Assembly: GCA_015501585.1 (NCBI GenBank)
Contig: JADNRY010000033.1
Location: 1-64,000, forward strand
Reading direction: 5' to 3'
DNA from: Rhodocollybia butyracea
Taxonomy: Eukaryota; Basidiomycota; Agaricomycetes; Agaricales; Omphalotaceae
Length of the DNA stretch: 64,000 nt
In this document: positions 1 to 10,729 of the stretch, in pieces
Numbering within the stretch: the first letter of the stretch is position 1
How the letters are laid out: every line of letters begins with the position of its first letter
The notes under the pieces: generated by a model
The model's input: the letters and a program-made list of their open reading frames with translations, nothing else
What the model was told of the DNA's origin: nothing
Database searches by the model: none
Made by a program: the position numbers and the translations under genes

Positions 1-1014
1 TCCCGATTTTCTGGGCGATGATTAAAAGTCCCATAGTCTTCCGATGAATTCCTAATAGGCACAATCTATAAGTTATGCAGAACTCAAACTAAGTAGTCAT
101 CATACCGGAGTGATAGCACGAGCACTAGTTTGTTCTTCACCAGATTGAACCTGTAAGTAAATATTTAGAAAACACTAACATACAGGGGTGTGGTAATATT
201 TACCTTTCGGCGTCGCAAGCTGACCATATAGCAGGAAACCATCTCTGAAACTGAGGGATTTCCTACCATTTCGCTGGTGACCTCACTCACTGACCATGGA
301 GTCCGGCCTTTCCCAACCAGCTGTCCAAATCCAAAGGTAGCGGCAGCTCGCATCTTCTGAGCATGACCATAGCCTTTCCGAACCTCACCGGGATCTTTCT
401 CAGTTCCATCTAGTTTCTTCGAATCACATCTGCGGGAAATTACAGTAACTGAGTTGCATCACAAAAAAAAACTTACGACTCCATTATCCAAGCGACGATC
501 ATCTCTGCAGCATCTGTTGGAGGCTTTTTTGTGAAGAAATCACCCCGTTGTTTGATAAGCCTTCGCTCGATAAGGAATTCTTCGCACTGGTTCATGAGCC
601 TGGGGGAGAGATCAAAATTAAACAATATGATATGTACGAATAATATCCATACCTTTGATACTCTGCATGGGTATCTTCGCTTACTCCTTTTGAAGCATTT
701 TTCAAGATATGCGAATCAGTGAGTCATATCAGCAAGTGCTTGTATCCACTCAGAGCTTGTCGCAATCACGATGTAGCGACACCATCTTCATTGAGGAAAA
801 GTTCCCCTTCAATGTTGCCGTCGATAGCATCGGAATCTGTTTGGATGGCCATTGTCTCCTGCTCGCCATCCATATCATCCATGACTTCATCGGTGAAGGA
901 AAATGACTGTTTGCTGAACTCTCGACAACGTTCTTGAAGGCCCGGGAAACGCAGGGCAGTATCACTGTTAAACTGTGCAGATAGCAGCGAGGGGAGAATC
1001 TGGGGAAGATCCAT
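1..1014 (-). CDS. Tyrosine recombinase (Crypton-like), N-terminal exons, runs off left edge
   Basis: Three exon-like segments read leftwards on the minus strand. The first starts MDLPQILPSLL near 1014 and is acidic. An exon at 599-477 reads RLMNQCEEFLIERRL...WIMES. After a 47-nt GT-AG intron (476-430) an exon at 429-204 contains YGHAQKMRA and ends in NPSVSEMVSCYMVSLRRRK before a GTAAA donor. This order (helical segment, YGHAQKMRA, NPSVSE..S.YM.SLRRRK) is how I recognise the N-terminal, SAM-like DNA-binding half of a large Agaricomycete tyrosine-recombinase family related to Crypton elements. The catalytic R-H-x-x-R-Y half would lie left of base 1 and cannot be judged. The junction joining the first segment to the 599-477 exon is unclear because an in-frame stop lies near 735, so decay is possible. 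Identification is from motif memory. Confidence 0.6.
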
Positions 1015-1467
1015 AGTTAGACACGGAAAGGGGCAAATAATGTTTTGCTTTAAGTAGCCGGGATTTCACACCGATATTTTTGAAAGACAACCAATCTATT
1101 TGGCGGGACTATTTCTAAACTGCAACGCTGCTAAAGCGTGTTTGCGTCGACCTAATCTAATAAAGTAGCATAATCGATAGAGGACCACAGCCAAAAACAG
1201 ACAGATTCAAGATGAACAAGCCTGGAAGTGGGTGTAATTGCTATTGAAAGCAAACGGCCGTTCAACGGCAAAATATAGGAATGATGCGGCGTTGCATATA
1301 CACTCCAGCTTGGAGGATAGAGTGAAAGGAGGGTTAATAAAATCTGAATCGTGTATAGGGCTGATAAGATTTGCCAATGGACCAGTAGGAGAGTGATTGA
1401 GGTATGGCCAGTTTTCCGAAGGTATATCCAGGATAGTGGTATTTGCGGTGAACACATCTGCAGTTTG

Positions 1468-2249
1468 TCATAAAAAACAGCACCTGTATTGTACGATTGC
1501 CTGACGAAGATTCAGCGGAAGTAAGCCCAATAGCATTTTGATGACCTTCATCTGCTCATGTATGACCCAAACTGCTCGTAACTCATGAAATTGGCTGAGT
1601 AGAGACATTGCTTGAATGGAGCTAACCAAGAATTCTGCCAACTCGGCAGGAGTGGATGGAATTGCACTCTCACTTTTACAGCAGGATAGAGATCTCTGAC
1701 TGGGAGGGCAGGTGATGTAGTGGGATGAAGATGATTTACCCACCGTCAGTCCAGCGTATCACCAAGAGCATATTCGCACTGACCTATTTCTCCTGGCAGG
1801 AGACCAGAGAGCTTGGCCCGGGCACAGTTAGAATAGTACTTGTCTTGAATGAACTTGGGGGCAAGGATGAGCAATGTTAAGAATGCCCGACGAAGGCATA
1901 ACAGTGGTGGGGGAAGAGGTGCAAGCACCAGAGATGGACTCTTTGTCACCGACGGTGGTAGAGCCCAAGAAGGTATCAGCATGATATCCATGGAGGCATT
2001 GCCGAGAAATTCGTTGATTATAATTGTGTCCATCCCAGCGCAGAATTTGGCCTCGGTAGCTATGGTGATTTGATCCAATTCCGTCTCGACCATGCTGGGG
2101 GCCTTGCCTGGCTGTGTAAGTTTGCTGAAGACTCTGTGTCCCGTATACAAACAACATCTCTGAATAGTCCGAATTCGGATATACAGTATATGCTGCTTGT
2201 AAATTAGGTACAAGGAGAGGAGATGGGCGATCTGAGAGTTGCTATTCAT
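1468..2249 (-). pseudogene. Decayed PCL/PHO80-type cyclin fragment
   Basis: The minus-strand translation contains RRAFLTLLILAPKFIQDKYY followed by SNCARAKLSGL and GEIGQCEYALGDTLD. This matches the cyclin-box pattern of basidiomycete PCL-like cyclins (lasKf.qD..ysN.aWaklsgL...ei..cE.alg..L.W). The expected W after TLD is a stop (TGA, 1747-1745), and the continuation GKSSSSHYITCPPSQRSLS is in another frame, so at least one nonsense and one frameshift separate the halves. The canonical N of the domain is retained but the tryptophan of the ARAK segment is lost (arginine). I read it as a relic of a gene copied next to the recombinase. It could instead be a multi-exon gene whose intron covers the break, but no good donor is visible at that point. 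Confidence 0.45.
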
Positions 2250-3113
2250 GCCCTTCAGGCCCTGGTGTTTATCGGTAGTGCAAAAGCCAGCAGCTTGAAT
2301 AAATCAATGTTAGCAAGCATCTATAATTTCAAAAAAATAAACATGTACAATAAATACCGAACATGACTGCTTTGAACATCTGACTAAACTTATCTGGAAG
2401 AGAAACACGGGATGGAGGGATACCATCCAGCACAGGCATTCACAAGAGCAATACTGTCAAGGTGATTAGCATGTCCCTGTAAAGGTTGTTCAATGGAGCG
2501 TACTCAAATAGTCCATTGTTCATGTAGGCATTCACCCTACTTGTGCCTGTGGCAGTCTTCGCACTGCCCACTTTTGTTTCCTTCTAAATACCCTTGCTCC
2601 AGAATTCCCTGCACCTCCCAACCCTTGTCAAAATGCTCTCACTTGTATTGATCCACCTAGTGAGCCTTCCAGCATATCAGTGACGACGACAGCAAAAAGA
2701 AATGTGCTGGGCGCTTAATCAGACGCCCACCCACTTCGTCAGTACAGAGACTCAGCACCAAGGCAATTACTACAGGCCCAGTAAAAAAGCTAAGAGAACC
2801 TGAAGCTAGATACTTTCTATTTTGCTCTGGTTTAATGACTCTTTATTTTACTTATAAGTTATCATTCAAGTTACAGGCTACCCAAATGTAGTTCATAAGG
2901 CTATTACTATGGCGGTAATATATAACCTCTTAGGCTACCGGTAGTGCTCCCCAGCTGTGATTAACGCTGGCCCTGGCTATTGCTAGCTTGAAGCTGACTG
3001 TTCAATCCTGCGACGTGGCAATTATAATACTTATTATTACTTAGGCGGATCACTGGATTTTTGTCAGCGTCTCGTTGCTTTGAATAGGGGTTAACTTTTG
3101 CTCTTTTTGTACG
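2250..3113. other. Intergenic, no gene supported
   Basis: No reading frame with coding character is visible on either strand. The stretch separates the cyclin relic from the start of the XPG-family gene and must hold that gene's promoter; I could not pick out a convincing TATA box. Confidence 0.5.
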
Positions 3114-5060
3114 ATGGGCATCACAGGTCTGTGGCCGGTTAGTAACATTCCCTTTTCCTGTCTAGTATATAATTCAGCCACTGCATAGATTCTTGATCCC
3201 ATTTCCCAGCGCGTCGATTTTGCAGAATACTGCCTCAAATATGGATTTCTTCCGAAGTACCTCAGCACAAGGGTGTTTCAATTGGGTGTCGATGCCAGGT
3301 AAGACCTATTAAAAGCCTATACTGTCCAGATACTAACTGGCATGTAGTGTTCTGTTAGATGGATACAGTGCTGGTAGTATCACTTATAGTCGCTATCAGC
3401 ATCATACTACCGTTGATTCCTCGCTCACCCAGCTATTTACGATCCTCTGTCAGCTGTCTTATGCCCCAGTTCACTGTACCTTTGTATATGATGGGGATGA
3501 GCGCCCATCTCATAAAAGAGGAACCAGGGTCATTACTGCCCAGCCGCTCCTATATAAAAAGTCGAAGGCTGCTGTGAAAGCATTTGGCTTTGATGTAGTT
3601 GATGTATGTATTCCTACATATTCTTGTCTTGATATATGAACAACCGATTCCCTTTCCAGGCTAGGGGTGACGCCGAGGCAGAATTGGCCGTTATGAACCA
3701 AAAGGGGATTGTTGATGCTATCCTTACCAGGGATGGAGATGTATTTCCTCTGGGTGCACAGTGCATTCTGAAAGTTGTCTCATGAGTTGAACCTTTTCAA
3801 TGCAGTGAAATTCTAATAAGATGGACAGTAAGGAATGCACAGACTTGAAACTCACTGTCGATGTATATTACGCCGATGTTATCGAAGAGGAGCTCAAGCT
3901 TACCCAAGGTGGACTGATTCTATATTCACTTTTGGCTGGTAATGATGTGGACAAGGGAGGAGTTGATGGAATCGGGCCCATCACCGCACTCGCACTTGCA
4001 CAAAGCGGGCTTGGTAACTCACTGATTGCTGACTGCAGGCCACTGAACAGTCTTCAGCGGCATCGCTATCTCACAAACCTAAAGATCAAACTCAGTGATG
4101 AGGTGAAACACAATACACATGGCCGCCTTCAGGTTCGAGAACCAGCTTGTGCACAGAAACTGCTAACATCTGACTTGCCTTCGGATAATGCCTTGAATTG
4201 GTTCCTAAGCCCTCCGACCTCTTGGTCCGGCAGTGACCCAGCAAGGACCTTTGAAATTACTCCCCGAGTACATTACTTGCCAGGAATTGCGGCATTTTGT
4301 ACCACACATATTGGCTGGTCACCCGAAGTGACTCTGACCAGGTGCCATGAGAAATTATGGCGCGGAGTAATCATCAGGATACTTTGTTCGGTATGCAATT
4401 CCTTCATTGATTTAATATGTTCTAACTTTGCTTTACAGCCACTACTATTCTACAGCAAAGCGGATGGGCGCCTTCTTGCACCAGATTCTAGAAAAGCATT
4501 CCTCATAGACAAGCAAGGTCAACCTTTCCCCTACACAAACACCACCAAACTTCAGGGTTGTAATCCCCCGAACCTTACCATGAAGCAAGCGGGTGATCTT
4601 GTTCAGGTTACGTTTGACGTTACCGACTTCACCGAGTTAACATTGCTTGAAATTCCCCGTTCCGAAACACTCAAGGTTTATGTACCGTTTGCCATCATTG
4701 CCGCGGCGACAGGTCAGCATAATTCTGTCCCCAGCTTTTTGAGATTCCTTGGTGCTTGTAAGCTTTGCTATCTGTCTTTTTTCTCAGTAATATCATTATT
4801 AGCTCAAGCCCCAATCAAGCACAGGCAACCAACGAGGGCAGCTCATAATATCCCCAGTGGTATGTGTTCTTCTTTCACTCTGTTTGCACATACAGTACCG
4901 ATGTGTACATCTAGCGAGTACATCAAGTACAATACTGGTCCCCGCACCAAGCGGTTCCGAACCTGATGATTCCAACATCGAAATAACCGAGCCTTACAGT
5001 GTACATCCAAGAAGCCCTGATGACGTTGAAATTGTGAAGGTTACGAAAGTCTGCAAGTAA
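3114..5060 (+). CDS. XPG-family structure-specific nuclease, GEN1/YEN1-like
   Basis: Splicing restores a continuous XPG protein. Exon 3114-3137 gives MGITGLWP, the usual family start. Introns follow at 3138-3188, 3299-3347, 3604-3659, about 3774-3820, 4391-4438 and 4860-4914. Exon 2 ends in LGVDA and exon 3 opens S, giving the metal-binding aspartate (LGVDAS). Exon 3 carries FVYDGDERPSHKRG (N-region DG.rP..KRG). Exon 4 has DARGDAEAEL and ILTRDGD, the I-region acidic cluster. Exon 5 has LTQGGLILYSLLAGNDVDKG, the GEN1-like G-D-x-D turn and helix-hairpin-helix start. Such proteins cut Holliday junctions or flaps in the nucleus. The first glutamate of the usual GEAEAEL is aspartate here and the TDDSD motif is TRDGD, so activity may be altered. 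The fourth intron is uncertain: its donor is GTTGTC. A further intron near 4758-4803 is possible. Confidence 0.72.
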
Positions 5061-6431
5061 CGGTCCAGTGCAACTGTGGATATCACAAGCACTGACCTTG
5101 ATGAAGATAATGTAAATTCTTAGTAGTTTTGTCCATTGTATAAAGTATCTGTTGAGTATCTGTGAAAATTTTCTTTCGTTGCTCAAATAAAAGTTTAAGC
5201 TGGTGGAAACAGGATAGTGGTTGCCTTCATCGCTTATTAGTAGACACACGGCGTCCTCAATTGTGTAATGCCGCTTGGGGGAAGCGGCGTTGTTCCTCTC
5301 CAAGCAGCGTCGTCGTCCAAGTATGACTGCACGGTCTCTTTTCCGGGTCAGGACAACTTGCAGAATTTTTTTGGCGGGTGGAAAACGGTGAAGAGACCCT
5401 GCGTTGAAGGGAAAAACGACGATTTACCATCGGGCATATACTCCTGCCCATTTAATTCATTCATGGGGATAACTGTCACACTGCCGAATGACCACACAGC
5501 CATGAGAAGATATCCTGGCCTCGCACTGGCCATGAGTTCACTTAAGCTGTACATACATAACTCGCGACTGACAGTATCTCCTCAATTCCTGGGCTCTTTT
5601 CTCTACTATTTACACTCAGCCTCATATTATCCATCCCTCAAGGAAAATGGCTCCAATAGTTCAATATGTCTCAACCCCCAGCACACTTACTGCAGTTGAA
5701 AGGACTGCCAACCTTGTCAGTCTCTTCGGTGATAATCTAGTCCAGTGAGTACACGCTTGTACCCATATCTCTCACATCTTATATTTCATTTCGTTTTCTT
5801 TATTTACTTGATACATACTACTACATGTCAACGTGTTTAATGTACGCCTACATCGATGCGACGAGGCAACCTGTTTCTGCGATCTGCAATATTGCAAAGG
5901 CGGGGGCAGTGGTCGGCCCAATGGGCACGATCGGATATCGTTGGAAATACAGCTCCCCGCCGGCTGGGCGGCTGAGCGCTATTACCCAACGTCGCATCAC
6001 TGACCTCACTTTACCTCACTTGACGGTCACATCAGTCACTCAGTGATTGTACTGTCTTTCTTTCAGTCGTAAGCTTTACTTATGTCTGATAATTTACAGT
6101 GAGACTGACGACGTTGACGCTGCGAGTGACGCGAAGGCGTGATCAAATTTGATGGGATCACAAATAGCCGAAAACCCGAGATCTCGCCGAGCGGGTGATC
6201 TCGGGATCAGTCTCCCGGCATAACCAAACGCATTCAATAACCGTCGCGTCCCTTGTCCCCGCCGTTCGCGTTACTTTGGCAGCATGGATCATGAACAAAA
6301 GGAAGTCCCGATTAGGTTGTATACCTTATTACATGGTGCAGTAAGTACTGTACATAAAACGCTGGGAATTTAGGTTAGAATTAGAATTATAATGCAACTC
6401 ATAACGTATGAACTTTTTAACATTCAGTAAC
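5061..6431. other. Gene-poor stretch with one exon-like segment
   Basis: Mostly unassignable. An ATG at 5647 opens a short exon-like frame (MAPIVQYVSTPSTLTAVER...) that runs to a good donor, GTGAGTAC, at about 5744. I found no convincing partner exon before 6400, so it is noted and not called as a gene. The rest has no supported reading frame. Confidence 0.4.
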
Positions 6432-8719
6432 TCATTCTTCAGGTCCACTCTCACCCTCAGTATTCTGCCTTCTTCTTTCGCGCTCTTCTCGGGACCCATT
6501 CTTGCTCTTGCGGGCATGTTTTGGATTTCTCGCTCGGATTGCCGCATACAGCTTCGTCAAGTTATTGTAAATGCCTGGATATGCCGCCTTGAATGTGTCT
6601 CTGGACCGTCCAAGCCTGTTAAAAAAAAAGACCAGGGTAAGAATCTTCCTATCGTTGATATACGCTACACAGCCTGCAAGCTCTAGCACTCACCGCTCAT
6701 ACTCGTCAGCAACCAACTTGCGGTTCGAGCGCTTTGTTCCAGTGACAAGCCGCATCGACCCAGTATACCATTCGACGGGCCAGTCTTTCAGCGGCATCGT
6801 TAACCCTTGCGAAGGATCGCCTTCCTCCCACTGCTTCACTACGGCCATGAAAAGGTCTTCACCATGTTTTGGAATATCAGGTACCATGACACCTGGAATA
6901 GGTGCACTTCTTTCTGCCTTGAGTGATTTCTGAGGGCGGTGATCCTGCGTTGAAATACCTTCCATTGGCGGGTCAGGACTTGCAGTGGATTGACAGGAAA
7001 ATGGCTGCAGAGCGTTTCCCTGTGACTCTGTGCCTGGAAAGGTCATCTGGCGCATATGCGCCAAGGTGAGTTCTGGTATAATACGCATTGTATCAACAAC
7101 CTGCCGATTAGCGCTTATCATTGCTACTGCAAAGCGACGGAAATCATTAGTGGTTACTGGCTGATCGAGTGAGTGATCACTCATGAAACTTTTAGCTGGC
7201 TCAAGTCTCGAAGGGCAGAGTGCATTTCCGTGACCAGTCTCGTAACTTTGCAGTGAGTCCATGAGGTATTTCATTAATGTATCGACCTACAGAATACTGA
7301 TCAATACAGGCCAATCTGATCTAAAAATACTGACTCGTTCATCTTCAGCCCACCCTCCCCACCAACGGACAATGGTAAGTGACCATCGTTGCTTTCCTTC
7401 AGCCCACATGAACCGGTATTGAGCCCCACCTCTGCGCAAGGAATGAGTGGTGAAAGTTTTAGCTACTCCGGCAGCTGCCGCAGCCTCTTGAATGAGGGAC
7501 TGGACCATATCGTGAGTGTATTCTCGTTTAGGCTGGATTGTCCCATTGACTGAAAAAAAAGGAAAAAACAAAGTCATTCTGCTCGAATTCTCGTCCAAGA
7601 AGGGAGCGGCAAACACTTATCCACACTGGCAGATGGTAATGCATATCCATCGCATGGACTGGCTGAGGGTAAATGTCATAAATGTTATCTATGAAGGAAA
7701 CAGTGCCAAGTATGTTTTATGTTTCTGCGATCTACGGAATAAAGAGCGAATAACGTACCAGTAGGATGCGGGTCATAACCTGCCTTCTTCTGCCACCCTT
7801 TTCGATTCTCCAGGTGAACTTTGAAGCGTTCTGTACGGTCTGGTGCAAGACCATGACAGTTCCAAGTAAGATCTCCATGCTGTAGCTGGCAAAGCTCATT
7901 ATTCCTACAGATATCCTTAAACTTTAGATGTATCTTTTATCAATCAGCAAATGCACCTTGTCCACAGTGTAAAACCAGAGCTCAAGAACCCTCGGAGGAA
8001 GGTATGCTTTATTACAAGCATTGTGTGTTCTGCGTTCTGATCAGTGCCAAAGAGAACCAAGTCGACCATAGATTTCGGACATTCCTTTTCCGACCAGACA
8101 ACCATAGCCTCAATGTCTTCAACCGTCATGGCTTCAGCGTGGTTTCTAGTCGCCGCAACTCCTTTTGCTGCTGCTTTTGTGTTCATGACTCGTCGGAAGG
8201 TGTTGATGAGATGAGATCGTGCAGGGTTTCCAGACACTACACCAGTCCTTTCATCGCAACGGTAAGCCTCGCCTGCGTACTTCTCACCATCCCTTGTTTT
8301 ATTTATGAAACAGCAATGTATTTCAAGCCAGATTGATAGACGTACATTTCATCCCAATGTTTAGCATACGCTGCATGCATTCCATCCATCGTGCTCTTCC
8401 CACATCCCTCATGGACACATTTCTGAATTAAGATGAGTTCGAGTGCCTTCGATGACCACTTGTTTGGTGGGTTGTTAAATGCTTTGGCCAGCTCAGAGGC
8501 TACTATGCCATCAGTGAATACCTTTCCTTCCTGTTCTGCAGCTTTACGAGCCTGAACAATCCCTGCGAGAATTTTTTTCCCTCTTTCCAAGTAACCGCCA
8601 TAGCCCTTCTTTGTTTTTCCTGCCTGACCATATTTCTCTCGAGTTTGTACACCAGCCTTATTCAGTTCATCAATGGAAGGAATGACTTTGCTAATTTTTG
8701 CCGCCTTTGCTTTTGGCAT
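6432..8719 (-). CDS. Tyrosine recombinase, Crypton-like (catalytic plus GCR1_C-like domain)
   Basis: A multi-exon minus-strand gene starting MPKAKAAKISK. The catalytic exon contains THSLRRGGAQYRF, the H-x-x-R box, then the tryptophan-rich RWWGGWAEDER. A 48-nt intron (7334-7287) joins it to VDTLMKYLMDSL, whose tyrosine is a candidate catalytic residue. After a second intron (6693-6616) the C-terminus has a W-P-E-W-like segment, NRKLVADEYERLG, then a FKAAYPGIYNNL segment and a basic tail, resembling the GCR1_C DNA-binding domain that Crypton transposases carry. Crypton enzymes integrate and excise circular DNA without terminal inverted repeats, so element borders cannot be seen. Frames join across the introns I checked, so the copy may be intact. 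The donor of the first intron near 8344 is not settled. Confidence 0.7.
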
Positions 8720-9745
8720 AAAGTGTGAAGTGTACGCAATGTGCGTTGAGACGGATGTTGGAAAAGTCAGCGGCCCCTGTTTCATTTCACGCTCTGGCCA
8801 AATAAAGTAATAATTTCAATTATGTATAACAACTGGGCCTCGTATGCACATAATGATATTTTAGAGTACATATGTATAAGCCAACATAGATATTGTACAT
8901 AGGCATCTACACTACACTTGTGTACTCACAAACTCCACACCAAGCTCACCCCTCACCTCCGATAATTTGAATGAGAGTTTTCCATGAATAAAAAGGTATA
9001 ATGTTCTGACCTTCTTGTTGGCACCAGATAAGGTAGATACAGAGACATTAGTGAAAGGAATTAAGAGATGGTACTGTTGACGGCAGCGTGAACGAAAGAG
9101 TAATAAAGTGTTCGCCGTTAGCGCTAACACACGCGGACATGTGACCAGAGTCCTGGACTACTCGGAGAATAGTTTCCATTCAACTTATCTGGGATCATAT
9201 TCCTCACTATTAAGCATGGTAAGTACTTATCAGCCATCAATTTACAGAATTTACAGCCCAATTTACAAGATTTACAGACCAGCAGGGTAGCACATTTGTG
9301 TACAGAAGGCCGCATGCAAGCCGCGTGTGTATGTATCTGTTTCTGTAGCTTCCGATTTGCTTTTGTTACTATTATTACTACTATCAAATACAGTGTAGCC
9401 AAAAGGCAATGTAAAATAGCTTCCTTGACTACTTCTGCTACTCTAAACGGCGGAAAACCAAGCGGAAAACTGACCTCTTAATCAAGCTCTTAATGTTTGT
9501 TAAGCACTTGCAATAGCTAAAATGCACGGTGAATCTTGAATGATGATCGCGGAGTAACCGCACCAAGGTCTTATGCAGGGTTAGCGGAGAGGTAAACTTC
9601 TAAAATTTGCAGCATCGTTTTCCACTTGGTTCAGACATGAAAGGCCCGCTAAGGCATGGCAATACTTGTTCTTGCATCAGGCCATGCATATCAAGTTCTT
9701 CAATAACATTATTATTACAAGTAAGGTGTCCATGGACACTCAACG

Positions 9746-9791
9746 TTTGTTTGTACCACCGCAAAAACAGGATTGCGGTGATACAAACAAA
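9746..9791. repeat. Hairpin: 19-bp inverted repeat
   Basis: Arms 9746-9764 and 9773-9791 are reverse complements at 18 of 19 positions, with an 8-nt loop. The mismatch is a C/T difference that becomes G:U in minus-strand RNA. CTAG follows the right arm directly. Confidence 0.8.
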
Positions 9792-9809
9792 CTAGCACAG
9801 CTTCTAAGA

Positions 9810-9867
9810 GGCGCTAAATTACCTACGGTCAAGCCGAAAAGTCTTTGACCGTAGATAATTTAGCGCC
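9810..9867. repeat. Hairpin: 23-bp inverted repeat
   Basis: Arms 9810-9832 (beginning GGCGCTAAATTA) and 9845-9867 are reverse complements at 22 of 23 positions, with a 12-nt loop. It lies 18 bp from the previous hairpin and is unrelated in sequence. Its single mismatch is also G:U in minus-strand RNA. Confidence 0.8.
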
Positions 9868-10729
9868 GTAATTGAGGTCAGCTGATCCAGGTCAGTGGTT
9901 GCCCGCAAGAGCCGTAACCGCAAATTATACAGCTATTGTGGATCCCTAAACACCTGTACTGTATAAAGCATTGAAAGTGTAAATTTACAATACTTATTTC
10001 TCGCTCAGAGAGTCAAAGTCTCTGTGTATTTCAAGTTGTTCAGTACTTAGAAGGAACGAGAATACCCGGAGTTCAACCCAAAAGGGCCTACATATGTACT
10101 GAGCCAAGATTCCGGCTCTTATGTAAATAAAATAAGCGACGTTCCGTGAATCGATGCCCGTTCCTCCCTAGTCCCTTGATTCACAACGATTTACTGCTAG
10201 AGAGGTAAATTGAGGTAGAAAAGGGTACTTAGTATAAATGTTCTTCAGCTGCATTGTGTGCTAACATCCACCTGCAACCGTGACTCCAATGATGGTTCGC
10301 CAGTTCGCCAACTTCTCTCTCTCTGTTATCCGAGTCATCTACCATCAAAACCATCCAAATGTCCTTGTGTAGACAGTATGGTCATCCCGTGGAAGCCGTA
10401 AGTTTCGAGCCAGCGTTCAAGTCCCGCGACTCATCGGTAACAATAGTGGCAAGCTCTTTTCCGAGTCAACTGGTCCCAAGTTGCGGTGAAGCTATAGTAG
10501 GGCAGGTAATTGGTTGTTTCTGTGATATGGCGAGCGTGCCCACACCATTATCGGATTGTAATTTCGCGGATGAGACGACTCAGATGAAGAGGGGTTGTCA
10601 AAGAATAAATTTGCGAGCGAAACAGAAGAAAAAGGTGTTCCTTTTCTTCGTATCCTTATGCCACTTTCTGGCTGGGGGATCCAGCCGAGCTTTCGCGCAG
10701 TATCGTTCTAATGATGACAGCGCGTGTGC

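Noticed and set aside
9746..9795. Helitron 3' end (hairpin followed by CTAG)
   Set aside because: The hairpin is longer than usual and touches CTAG without the normal spacing; no Rep/helicase and no 5' TC end was seen.
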